Below, in pieces: positions 48,332-57,261 of a DNA stretch of 64,000 bases. This stretch comes from JACVRM01 sp963809765 (GTDB lineage: Bacteria > Actinomycetota > Thermoleophilia > Gaiellales > Gaiellaceae), in assembly GCA_963809765.1 (NCBI GenBank), contig CAWEKT010000001.1, positions 806,001 to 870,000 of the forward strand, written 5' to 3'. Positions within the stretch are counted from its first letter, which is position 1. Each line of letters starts with the position of its first letter. Below the pieces are notes generated by a model that was given only the letters and a program-made list of their open reading frames with translations, was not told the origin of the DNA and ran no database searches. The position numbers were made by a program, and so were the translations under genes.

Positions 48332-51300
48332 TCTGCGGCGCCTGCGGCTTCGAGAACGACCCCGGCCGCAAGTTCTGCGGCGAGTGCGGCAGCTCGCTCG
48401 CCCAGCCGTGTCCTGCGTGCGGGACGCCGAACCCGCCGGCGATGAAGTTCTGCGGCGAGTGCGGCACGGCGCTCAGCGCGCAGCCGGCGCCGGCCGCCGC
48501 ACCGCCTCCCAAGGCGCCGACACCGGCCGCGGAGCGGCGCCTCGTGTCGGTCCTGTTCGCCGACCTGGTCGGGTTCACGACCGCGTCCGAGGGCCGGGAT
48601 GCGGAGGAGACGCGGGAGCTGCTGTCGCGCTACTTCGAGACGGCGCGGACGCTGATCGAGCGCTACGGCGGCACGGTCGAGAAGTTCATCGGCGACGCGG
48701 TGATGGCGGTCTGGGGGACGCCGGTGGCGCAGGAGGACGACGCCGAGCGGGCGGTGCGGGCTGCGCTCGACCTGGTGGCGGCCGTGCCGGAGCTCGACGC
48801 GGCGGCTCCAGGCGCGCGCCGGCGTGCTGACGGGCGAGGCAGCGGTCACGATCGGTGCCGAGGGCCAGGGCATGGTCGCCGGCGACCTCGTCAACACGGC
48901 CTCCCGCATCCAGACCGCTGGCCGAGCCGGGGCGGGTGCTCGTCGGTGAGTCGACGAAGCGGGCGACCGAGGCGGCGATCGCCTACGAGCCCGCAGGGCC
49001 AGCACGAGCTGAAGGGCAAGGCGGAGCCGGTCGCGCTCTTCCAGGCGCTCCGCGTGACGGCGAACCGGGGCGGCGCGCTCAAGTTCGCCGGACTGGAGCC
49101 GCCGTTCGTCGGTCGCGACCGCGAGCTCCGTCTGGTCAAGGACCTCTTCCACGCCTCTGCCGACGACAGCAACGCGCACCTGGTCTCGGTCATCGGGGTC
49201 GGCGGCATGGGGAAGTCGCGCATCGTCTGGGAGTTCGAGAAGTACATCGACGGCCTCGTCGATCTCATCCTCTGGCACCGGGGGCGCTGCCTGGCCTACG
49301 GCGAGGGCGTCACGTACTGGGCGCTGGCGGAGATGGTTCGCATGCGAGCGGGTATCACCGAGGGCGAGGAGCCCGGCACGGCGCGCGCCAAGCTGCGTGA
49401 GTCGATCGAGCAGTACGTCGCCGATGCCGGAGGAGCGCACGTGGCTCGAGCCCCGCCTCGCCCACCTGCTCGGGCTCGAGGACCGGACGGCGTCCGACCG
49501 GGAGGACCTCTTCGCTGCCTGGCGCCTGTACTTCGAGCGCCTGAGCGAGCAGAGCCCGGTGGTGCTCGTCTTCGAGGACATCCACTGGGCGGACGCGAGC
49601 CTGCTGGAGTTCGTCGAGTACCTGCTCGAGTGGTCGCGAAACCACGCCATCTACGTGCTCACGCTGGCGCGGCCAGAGCTGCTCGAGCGCCACCCGGAGT
49701 GGGGAGCGGCCCGGCGCAGCCTCACCTCGATCACGCTCGACCCGCTCTCGCAGGGGGCGATCGAGGAGCTCCTCTCCGGCCTCGTCCCGGGGCTCCCGGA
49801 CGACGTGCGGGGGCGGATCCTCGAGCGGCGGAGGGCGTGCCGCTCTACGCGGTCGAGACCGTGCGCATGCTGCTCGACCGTGGGCTGCTCGCGCGCGAGG
49901 GCGACCAGTACCTCCTCACCGGGCCGGTCGAGGCGCTCGAGGTTCCCGAGACGCTGCACGCACTCGTCGCCGCGCGCCTGGACGGGCTCACCGCCGACGA
50001 GCGGCGCCTGCTCCAGGACGCCGCCGTGCTCGGCAAGACCTTCACCAAGGAAGGGCTCTCCGCTCTGAACGGGCTCGGCGAAGCCGACCTCGAGCCGCTG
50101 CTGGCGACGCTGGTGCGGAAGGAGGTGCTGACGATCCAGGCCGACCCGCGCTCGCCCGAGCGAGGTCAGTACGGCTTCCTCCAGGACCTCATCCGCCACG
50201 TCGCCTACGAGACGCTCGCCCGCAAGGAGCGCAAGGCGCGCCACCTCGCCGCCGCCGAGTTCCTCGAGCGCCGAGTGGGGCCCGACCGAGCACGAGATCG
50301 TCGAGGTGCTCGCGTCGCACTACGTCGACGCGTACCGCGCCGCGCCTCAGGACGCCGACGCCACGGCGATCAAGGCAAAGGCGCACGACGCGCTGACGCG
50401 GGCGGGCGAGCGGGCTGCCTCGCTCGCCGCCAGCGAGGAGGCGCAGCGATACTTCGAGCAGGCGGCCGAGCTCGCCGACGCACCGCGCACCGAGGCGGCG
50501 TTGCGCGAGCGGGCCGGTCGAATGGCGGCAATGGGTGGCCGCAACGACGAGGCGCGGGCCGCGTACGAGCGCGCGCTGGAGCTGTTCGGAGACGCCGGGG
50601 ATGTGCACGCCGGCGGCCCGCGTCTCGGCACGACTCGGGGAAGCCGAGTGGCAAAGCGGCCAGCTTGCGCAAGCCGTCGAGCGACTGGAGCGCTCGTTCG
50701 AGGTGCTCGCGGGAGAGGAGCCGGATCCCGACGTCGCGGAGCTGGCGGCGATGCTCGGACGCCTCCACTTCTTCGAGGGCAACCGCGAGCGCGCAGCCGA
50801 GCTGATCGAGCGCGCGCTCGAGATGGCCGAAACGCTGCGGCTGCCCGAGGTGCTCTCGCAGGCGCTCAACAGCAAATCCATGATCCTGAGCTCCGGGCGC
50901 CCCGAGGAGGCCCTGGCCCTCCTGCGCCATGCGCTCGACATCGCGCTCGAGCACGACCTCGCGGCCGCCACCCTGAGGGCGTACTTCAACCTGTCGTACC
51001 TCGCGCTGCAGCGGGAGCGCTGGGACGAGGGAGCACGCCACCTCGAGAGCGGCCTGGCGCTCGCTCGGACGAGAGGCGAGCGAGCCGCGGAGTGGCGCGC
51101 GCTGGGGAACCTCATCGACTTCCTCCAGTACGCCGGGGAGTGGGACGAGGCGCTGGCGCGCGCGGCCGAGTATCCCGACGAGGCACTCGACACCCCGCAG
51201 ATCGGGCTGAACATCATCAATCCGCTGACCCGCATCCACGCGAGCCGCGGCGACCTCGCCACCGCTCGCGCGCTCGTCGATGACCCGCGTCCGTCGTGGG

Positions 51301-51869
51301 GCAACGCGATGACCGCCGACATGCAGCTGCGCGCCGCCGGCACCACCGCGCTCGCGGTCGTCCGGCGGGCAGACGGCCGCTACGACGAGGCGCTCGCCGC
51401 AGCCGAGGAGGCGCTGGGTTTCGCGCAGGTGCAGGGCAACGGGCTGGGGATCATGGAGTGTGTCGTCGAGGCCGTCGAGGCCGCGCTCGAGCTCGGTCGC
51501 GTCGAGACGGCCGAGGAGCTCCTCGCGAGCGTCGAGAACCTCGCCCCCGGCGTGGACACGCAGTCGCTGCACGCCCAGCGCTGGCGGCTCGGCGCCCGCA
51601 TCGCTGCGGGGCGGGGCGATCGTGACCGTGCCGAGCAGGGCTTCAAGCGTGCGGCCGGCGGCTTCCGCGAGCTCGCCGTCCCGTTCTGGCTCGCCGTCAC
51701 GCTGCTCGAGTACGGCGAGTGGCTGAGCGGCGAGGACCGCGCCGCCGAGGCAGAGCCGCTGGTCGCCGAGGCGCGCGAGATCTTCGAGCGGCTGGGCGCG
51801 AGACCCTGGCTCGAGCGCTGCGACGCCGCCGCGCCCCCGGCCGCTACGATCGCCGCGCCAGCGACCTAG
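48328..51869 (+). CDS. Zinc-ribbon/adenylate cyclase/STAND ATPase/TPR protein, paralogue 3 (frameshifted)
   Basis: Starts MICGACGFENDPGRKFCGEC with two zinc ribbons, then the same cyclase core (VLFADLVGFTTASEGRDAEE). Its ATPase P-loop differs (GVGGMGKSRIVWEFEKYIDG) and Walker B is VVLVFEDIHWADASLLEF. The TPR region (SALNGLGEADLEPLLATLVR onward, ending CDAAAPPAATIAAPAT) is the most divergent of the three. Shifts near 48805, 48918, 48990, 49430, 50285 and 50615, plus one probable -1 at about 49829 (GAGCGGCGGAGG lacking a G). Cytoplasmic; presumed to make cAMP in response to a signal read by the TPR/STAND part. Confidence 0.85.
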
Positions 51870-51885
51870 GGGAGCCGAACGCGCC

Positions 51886-53294
51886 ATGGAATGTGACGTC
51901 GCCGTCCTCGGCGGCGGCCCCGGCGGCTACACGGCGGCGATCCGGGCCGCGCAGCTGGGCGCCAAGACCGTCTGCATCGAGAAGGAGCCGGAGCTCGGCG
52001 GCACCTGCCTGCGCGTCGGGTGCGTCCCGACCAAGGCCTGGGTGCAGACCGCGTTCGCGATCAAGGAGGCCGAGGAGACGTTCGCCAAGCTCGGCGTGCA
52101 GGTGGGCGAGCCGCAGCTCGACTTCGCGACTGCGAACCAGTGGAAGGACGGAGTCGTCAAGCAGATGACCGGCGGCGTCGCGAGCCTCTTCAAGGCGAAC
52201 GGCGTCGAGTGGGTCAAGGGCGCGGGCCGCTTCACCAACGCGAACACGATCGCGGTCGAGGGTGGGGAGGACGTCACGCTTCCAGTCGGCGATCATCGCC
52301 ACCGGCTCGTTCCCGCTGCGCCCGCCGATCGACGGGCTCGACTCGCCGCGCTGCGTCGACTCCACCGGCCTGCTCGCGCAGACGGAGGTGCCGCGCCGGC
52401 TGGTCGTGCTCGGCGGCGGCATCATCGGCTGCGAGTTCGCCTCGATCTTCCGGCGCTTCGGCTCCGAGGTGACGATCATCGAGATGCTGCCGTCGCTGAT
52501 CCCGCTCGAGGACGCGGACGCGTCCAAGGAGCTCGCCAAGCAGTTCGGCAAGCGCGGCATCCAGGTGAACCTGGAGGCGCGCTGCGACCGGGTCGAGGAC
52601 ACCGGCGACTCGCTGCGCGTCCACTACAACGGCGACCAGTCGGTGGAGTGCGACCTCATGCTCGTCGCCACCGGCCGGGGCCCCGTGGTCGAGGGGCTCG
52701 GGCTCGAGCAGATCGGCGTCGACTTCGACCCGCGCAAGGGCATCGCCGCCGACGAGCACCGGCGCACGACCGTCGGCGCACATCTACGCCGTCGGCGACT
52801 GCGCCGGCTACTGGCAGCTCGCCCACACCGCCTTCCGCGAGGGCGAGGTCGCGGCCGAGAATGCCTGCGGCCACGACGCGGTGGTCGACAACAAGGGCGT
52901 CCCGCGGCCGATCTACACCGACCCGGAGATCGCCGGCGTGGGTCTCACGGAGGCCGAGGCGCGGGAGCAGTACGGCGACGACGTCGCCGTCGGCCAGTGC
53001 CCGTGGGTGGCGAACGCCCGCGCCGTCATGCAGAACGAGACGGTCGGCTGGGTCAAGTCGATCCACGAGACGCAGTACGGCGAGCTGCTCGGGCTCGTGA
53101 TGGTCGGCCCGCACGTGACCGACCTGATCGAGGCCGGCGTGGTCGCACTGGACGCCGAGTCGACGGTGGAGACGGTCGCCGACGGGATGGCCGCGCACCC
53201 GACGCTCTCCGAGGCGATCAAGGAGGCCGGTCTGGTGGCGCTCGGCCGGGCGATCCACCTGCCGAATCGCAAGCGGGCGGCGGCACGCGCCTAG
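51886..53294 (+). CDS. lpd: Dihydrolipoamide dehydrogenase E3 (frameshifted)
   Basis: About 468 residues, FAD/NAD disulfide oxidoreductase that reoxidises E2 lipoate. FAD fold VAVLGGGPGGYTAAIRAAQL, redox disulfide GGTCLRVGCVPTKAW, NAD fold LVVLGGGIIGCEFASIFRRF, second FAD region VGDCAGYWQLAHTAFREGEV, and the active-site His-Glu pair AHPTLSEAIKEA. +1 shifts near 52282 and 52780. It follows the cyclase cluster by 16 nt and could be co-transcribed with it; its complex partners lie at 35950-39271. Confidence 0.93.
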
Positions 53295-53385
53295 TGCCTG
53301 CGCGCCGGCAGAGCGCGCCTCCTAGACCCGGAGCCTGTCCGTCCGGCCGGTTTACGTCCAGGGGTGCGGCGGGTAGCCTCGACCC

Positions 53386-53712
53386 ATGTCCGTTGTGAAC
53401 ACACGCAACGCCCTGCTCGGCTGGGCGGTCTGGGCGGTCGCGAAGCATTCGGCCAAGCGGAAGGTCAAGAAGACCGTGCGCGACGGCGCCGGCGGGCGCC
53501 GCCGGCTCCTGCTGATCCCGTTGCTGCTGGGCGTTGCGGCAGCCGGCCTGGTTGCCTGGCGAAGCCACCGCGGAGCGGGGATCCAGCTGGCGGACGGGGC
53601 GCCACCGCCGTCCTCGAACGGCGCCGGCGACTCGGCTCCCACGGTCGTCCGTGACGCCACCGAGCCGGCAGCCGCAGACCCGGCTCCGGCGTCCGAGACC
53701 GTCACCGGCTGA
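53386..53712 (+). CDS. Small single-pass membrane protein, unknown
   Basis: 108 residues. A basic start (LLGWAVWAVAKHSAKRKVKK) is followed by RRRLLLIPLLLGVAAAGLVA (one membrane helix) and a Pro/Ala/Ser-rich acidic, probably extracytoplasmic tail. No family recognised. A -10 box TAGCCT ends 6 nt before the ATG (leaderless). Confidence 0.65.
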   Translation: MSVVNTRNALLGWAVWAVAKHSAKRKVKKTVRDGAGGRRRLLLIPLLLGVAAAGLVAWRSHRGAGIQLADGAPPPSSNGAGDSAPTVVRDATEPAAADPAPASETVTG

Positions 53713-53762
53713 GCCCCGCACGAGTTTTCCGCAAAGAGCGGCGAACATCGCCGCCCGGGCCA

Positions 53763-53791
53763 TTGCGCCTCCGGGACAGGTCCCCTAGTCT
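53763..53791 (+). promoter_or_regulatory. Promoter of the orphan RNA
   Basis: -35 TTGCGC (53763-53768), 17-nt spacer, -10 TAGTCT (53786-53791). Transcription would start at about 53795-53798, directly before a chain of hairpins ending in an intrinsic terminator. Confidence 0.5.
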
Positions 53792-53794
53792 CAC

Positions 53795-53911
53795 CTCTGC
53801 GCCGAGCGCGGAGCGGAAGTAGGTCGAATCCCGACCGGGAGGCCGTAGGCGGAAGCCGAAAGTCAATCGGTTGGCGAGGACGAAACCGCCACCGACTCGG
53901 CGAATTTTTTT
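53795..53911 (+). ncRNA. Candidate free-standing structured small RNA, ~117 nt
   Basis: Hairpins in order: CTCTGCGC/GCGCGGAG (53795-53813), GGTCG/CGACC (53822-53836), GGC-GGAA-GCC (53848-53857), and a terminator stem TCGGTTGGCG/CGCCACCGA (53867-53895), extendable by GCCGA/TCGGC, followed by GAA and seven T. A promoter with consensus spacing precedes it. No ORF of note runs through it and the next rightward gene starts about 600 nt later, after two repeat copies, so a riboswitch role is unlikely. Several GGA motifs are exposed between or in loops. I recognise no known RNA family. Confidence 0.55.
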
Positions 53912-53968
53912 GCCCGGAGAGTGGGCGCCACGCTGTGTGCGTGGCAGCCCCGCCGGGCAAAAAAATTC
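53902..53968. repeat. 16-bp inverted repeat with T7/A7 arms
   Basis: GAATTTTTTTGCCCGG (53902-53917) and CCGGGCAAAAAAATTC (53953-53968) are perfect complements, with an inner GCCACGC-TGTGT-GCGTGGC hairpin. Each strand presents a T7 at the start of the element, so it can act as the U-tract of terminators arriving from either side. Such AT runs are rare in this GC-rich window. Confidence 0.65.
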
Positions 53969-54039
53969 TGTGACCGCGGCGTCCTGCCGCCCTTCTGTGT
54001 CGGCACACAATGCTTCTCGTGGCTTGGGCAGCAGGACGT

Positions 54040-54175
54040 CGCTCTCACGAAGGGGGAACGGCGTGTTCCCCCTTCGAGCTACCCCCTCCGGCTGATGGTC
54101 GGGTCGGGTGGGCTGTCTGATCAGACGCGCCGGGGCCGCGGGGTGGCTGCGCCGAGCAAGCTCGGCTTCGCCGGT
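54040..54175 (+). repeat. Interspersed hairpin repeat, copy D
   Basis: CACGAAGGGGGAACGGCGTG with TTCCCCCTTCGAGCTACCCC, then CTGTCTGATCAGACGCGCCG and GCCGAGCAAGCTCGGCTTCG, ending CCGGTACTGC. Same orientation as E and F. It lies between the orphan RNA and copy E with no gene. Confidence 0.75.
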
Positions 54176-54266
54176 ACTGCACACGTCGCTGGTCGAAGTG
54201 CGAGGACTTGACGGGTCTGCCGCCGTGCGGCGACGGCGCCGCCGCGGGGACTGACTCCGAGTGACC

Positions 54267-54410
54267 GCTCGGCTGCGCCGTCGCTCTCTCTACGGGAACG
54301 GTGGTTCCTTTGGAGCTACCCCCTCCGGCTGACGGTCGGGGCGTTGGCTGTCTGGTCAGACGCGCCGGGGCCGCGGCGGCGCCGAGCAAGCTCGGCTCCG
54401 CCGGTACTGC
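54267..54410 (+). repeat. Interspersed hairpin repeat, copy E
   Basis: ACCGCTCGGCTGCGCCGTCG, a damaged GGGAACGGTGGTTCC hairpin, GAGCTACCCCCTCCGGCTGA, TGTCTGGTCAGACGCGCCGG and GCCGAGCAAGCTCGGCTCCG. Copies E and F are direct repeats on either side of the mini-hydrolase gene. Confidence 0.75.
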
Positions 54411-54446
54411 GCGACAGCCTGTTGGGTGAACGGCAACAGGGGGAGT

Positions 54447-54473
54447 GGGTCTGTCCCCGCAGGGGACTGACCC
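54447..54473. repeat. GTCTGTCCCC hairpin
   Basis: GGGTCTGTCCCC (54447-54458) and GGGGACTGACCC (54462-54473) around GCA, with one mismatched dinucleotide. A related GC-rich hairpin ending GGGGACTGACTCC lies at 54219-54257. Compare 23101-23146 and 34859-34908. Confidence 0.5.
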
Positions 54474-54508
54474 GAGCCGTTCGCGGCGCGGGCGTATCGT
54501 CACGCACC

Positions 54509-54917
54509 GTGAGCCGTCGAATCGTCCTGCTGCCGCCGGGGGACCCGGATCCGGTCGAGACCGCGCGGCGAGACCGTGGAGCTGCGACCGGCCTGGGAGA
54601 GCGGCGTTGTCGGCATCGCCGGCTGGTCCGACGACGGTTGGGAGGCGCTGCGACTGACGGCCGAGCATCCGGAGATCGAGCGGCTCGTCCTGCTCGCGAC
54701 GCCGGTCCGCGACGGCGTCGAGGTGCCGGAGATCGCCGCGAAGACGCTCCTCCTCTTCGGAGCGGACGATGCCCGGACCGGCGCGAAGGCAGCGCGCTGG
54801 TGGAAGCAGCAGATTCCACACGCACGCTTCGAGATCGCCCCTGGCAGAGGACACGATCTCCTTCCCGCGCTGTGGGCCCGCGTTCTGAGCCACCTCGCGC
54901 CAGGAGCGTTTCGGTAA
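54509..54917 (+). CDS. Minimal alpha/beta hydrolase (one frameshift)
   Basis: About 135 residues after removing a +1 base near 54568. The nucleophile elbow is GIAGWSDDGWEA (Ser), the acid lies in LLLFGADDARTG and the His in APGRGHDLLPAL, so a full triad is present. It is much shorter than the usual 250-300-residue hydrolases because the N-terminal strands and the cap are missing. A -10 box TATCGT ends 8 nt before the GTG. Its TAA stop is the first part of repeat copy F, and copy E lies just upstream, so the gene sits between two direct repeats. Confidence 0.65.
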
Positions 54918-55073
54918 CCGCTCGGCTGCGCCGTCGCTCTCTCGAAGGGGGAACGGCGTGTTCCCCCTTCGAGCTACCCCCTCCGGCTGACGGTCGGGGC
55001 ACGTTCGCTGTCTGATCAGACGCGCCGGGGCCGCGCTGTGGCTGCGCCGAGCAAGCTCGGCTTCGCCGGTAAA
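54915..55073 (+). repeat. Interspersed hairpin repeat, copy F
   Basis: Starts in the hydrolase stop (TAACCGCTCGGCTGCGCCGT), then the 13-bp stem TCGAAGGGGGAAC (54942-54954)/GTTCCCCCTTCGA (54960-54972), CTGTCTGATCAGACGCGCCG and GCCGAGCAAGCTCGGCTTCG. The cleanest copy together with G. Confidence 0.8.
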
Positions 55074-55107
55074 CCACAGAGCCGTTGCCGGTCGGGCAGT
55101 TGCGCAG

Positions 55108-56296
55108 CTAGTCGGTGCTCGCCGCGGCTGCCTGCGCGAGGGTGATCCGGTGGGCGGCCTGGCGGAAGGCGGCGAACGCCGGCTTGTCCTCGCCGCGGGC
55201 CGTGACCAGGCCCGACTGCCAGCCGCGGAAGCGGGGCTCGTCGCGGATCAGGAACCAGATCAGCATGTCGATCCGCGGGTGGCGTTCCGCCTGCCGGGCT
55301 GCGGCTGCCAGGTACTGCGCCTGGCGGGCGAGGGGGACTCCGTTGGTGCGATCCGGCGGAGAGGTCTCGTAGCCGAGCTCCGTCAGCCAGATCGGCTTGC
55401 GGCCCCAGCGGCGCGTCACCTCTCCGACGAGGCGGTCGATGTTGCCGAGCGTGACCGCCGTGCGGTTCTTCGGCTTCGCCCACGGGGGCTCGCCGCGGCC
55501 GCTCGGGTGCGGTTGGTGGGCATACGCGTCGAGCCGCCGCACCCCCGCCTGGTGCATTGCGCGCAGGAAGCCGATCGGCGCGACCGACGACCAGCGCGCG
55601 CGAGGGTTGTTGTTCCCGCGCGCCGAGGTGACACCGCAGGCCACCCGCCGGTCGCGCAGCAGGGTCATGTGCACGCCCTCGTAGATGGCGTTGCAGATGT
55701 CCGCGTAGTCGTAGGCGCTCTGCGGCACCCAGCGGCGTCCGACCCGGCGCCACTGGCGTGCCAGCCCCAGACGGAGGTTGGGCTCGTTCCAGGCGATCCA
55801 GCGGCGGACCGCCGGGAGGACGCGTCCGTCGGTGCGTTCGTAGCGTGCCGCTGTACCGCGTCGCCGCCGCGTAGGCGAACGCCTGCAGGTGCACGGGGTT
55901 CAGCGGGGGTCGATTCGGCGGGTTGCCGCCGTTTGCCCAGCCCGGCGTGCCCCAGATCGAGAGGACGACCTCGATCCCGCGCCGGTCGGCCTCGATCACG
56001 GCCCGGTCGACCGCGCGCCAGTCGTAGGCGGGGTCTGCCGGATCGACGCCGTTCTCCGGGCGCCGCCGCGTGACGCCGCGCGAGCTGCCCCAGTAGAGCG
56101 TCACCCGCACCACGTGGGCGCCGAGCCGCGACAGCACCGGGAACGCGCGGTCGGGCTGCTCGAGGATCTCGGCGGAGTCCGACACACCCAGCGCCAGTCG
56201 GGGCGAGCCGGCGGCGTGCGGGGGCGCCGCGGCGGCGACGGCGAGTGCCGTGACGACGACCAGGCCGGCGAGTGCTGAACGCATCGTCATGCGCAC
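55108..56296 (-). CDS. Exported glycoside hydrolase, clan GH-A-like (frameshifted)
   Basis: About 396 residues. A signal peptide (SALAGLVVVTALAVAAAAPP) leads into a TIM-barrel: LGAHVVRVTLYWGSSRG, VIEADRRGIEVVLSIWGTPG, the acid/base Glu in IAWNEPNLRLG (after a +1 shift near 55848) and the nucleophile Glu in KPIWLTELGYETSPP. The two Glu are on the fourth- and seventh-strand positions expected of clan A retaining glycosidases (GH5/GH39-like). The sugar substrate is unknown. Confidence 0.82.
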
Positions 56297-56384
56297 GCTA
56301 TCGCCGTCTACGCCCGGGTACTTGAGCGTGAGTCGTCGCAGGACTGCAACACACCTGTGACCGGCTGTCAGCTTGGCTGTCGGG

Positions 56385-56651
56385 GTGCTGGGACTCCCGC
56401 GTGCGGAGCGTCCGACCGTCCGCCAGATCTACGCGCTCGCTGCCGTTCTGTGCGAGCTGGGCGGCGAGGAGTTTCCCGAGACGCTCGACGACGCCTCCGA
56501 CCAGCTGGAGCGGCTCCGCCGCGAGGCGGGCCACCCCCGCCCGCGGCTCGAAGACAACCCGCTACGGGGCTGGCGCCGACGCAGCCGCAGCCGTGGGCGC
56601 CGCCACCGGCTGGGGCGCGGCGAGCAGGCGTGGCCGAGGGGTTCCGTCTGA
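56385..56651 (+). CDS. Small helical hypothetical protein
   Basis: About 88 residues. The first 60 (RPTVRQIYALAAVLCELGGE, EFPETLDDASDQLERLRREA) form a compact helical motif that I have the impression recurs in actinobacterial small proteins; no function is known to me. The Arg-rich tail (after NPLRGWRR) is low complexity and may be out of frame because of a base error. Start GTG 56385 or TTG 56373. Confidence 0.5.
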   Translation: MLGLPRAERPTVRQIYALAAVLCELGGEEFPETLDDASDQLERLRREAGHPRPRLEDNPLRGWRRRSRSRGRRHRLGRGEQAWPRGSV

Positions 56652-56659
56652 CCGCGGCC

Positions 56660-57142
56660 TCAGGCCGCGCCGAACGCCTCTTCGAGGTCGGCCCAGCGCA
56701 GGCAGTCGCACGCCGCGTCGGCCAGCTCCTCGTCGCCGGAGGCGCGGGCCCGCTCCGCGAGCGCCCGACCGAGGGCCCGGAGCAGCGCTGAGTCCCCGCA
56801 GCCGTCCTCGACCATTCGAGCAAGCCGTGCGGCGTCGACCGTCTCGCCCTGGTCCGCCCGGATGACAGCCGCACAGGCCAGGGATGCGAGCCGCGCCTCA
56901 TGTGACGCGTCCAGCCGGACCGAGGCCCGGAGGACGGCGAGCGCCTCGCCGGGATGTCCGAGCGTGGCGAGCGCAGCCGCGAGCGCGTTCAGCGCCCAGG
57001 CCCGCTCCTCCTCGTCCGCCGCCGGAGCGACGGTCAGCGTCTGTGCGAGGCGGGCAAGCTCCTCGTCGGCCGCGGCGAGCGAGGGGGAAAGCTCGCAGAC
57101 GGCTTGCCAGAGCTCATGGAACGCGGCGCGGTTGGTAGGCAT
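56660..57142 (-). CDS. Helical repeat (TPR-like) hypothetical protein
   Basis: 160 residues, entirely helical: AAFHELWQAVCELSPSLAAA, ERAWALNALAAALATLGHPG, EALAVLRASVRLDASHEARL. One or two TPR-like hairpins are visible but no catalytic motif. ATG 57142 is preferred because upstream codons overlap the channel gene's promoter region. Divergent from the BacNav-type channel. Confidence 0.6.
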   Translation of the reverse strand: MPTNRAAFHELWQAVCELSPSLAAADEELARLAQTLTVAPAADEEERAWALNALAAALATLGHPGEALAVLRASVRLDASHEARLASLACAAVIRADQGETVDAARLARMVEDGCGDSALLRALGRALAERARASGDEELADAACDCLRWADLEEAFGAA

Positions 57143-57261
57143 GGCGGCTGTATCGGCAGAGAGGGGACGGGCCTGAGCGTCATTCGCCCTCCCGAGGCCG
57201 ATGCCTTCCGGCCGCGCGGCGTGCCTCGTGACCGCCAATCCGGCTGAGACAATCCGCGTCC

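Noticed and set aside
53821..53837. GGTCGAATCCCGACC looks like a tRNA T-arm
   Set aside because: No acceptor, D- or anticodon arms fit around it; it is a plain hairpin within the small-RNA candidate.
53887..53911. GCCACCGACTCGGC plus T7 recalls the terminator of a Cas9 tracrRNA
   Set aside because: No CRISPR repeats or cas genes in the window; the similarity is limited to a short GC stem.
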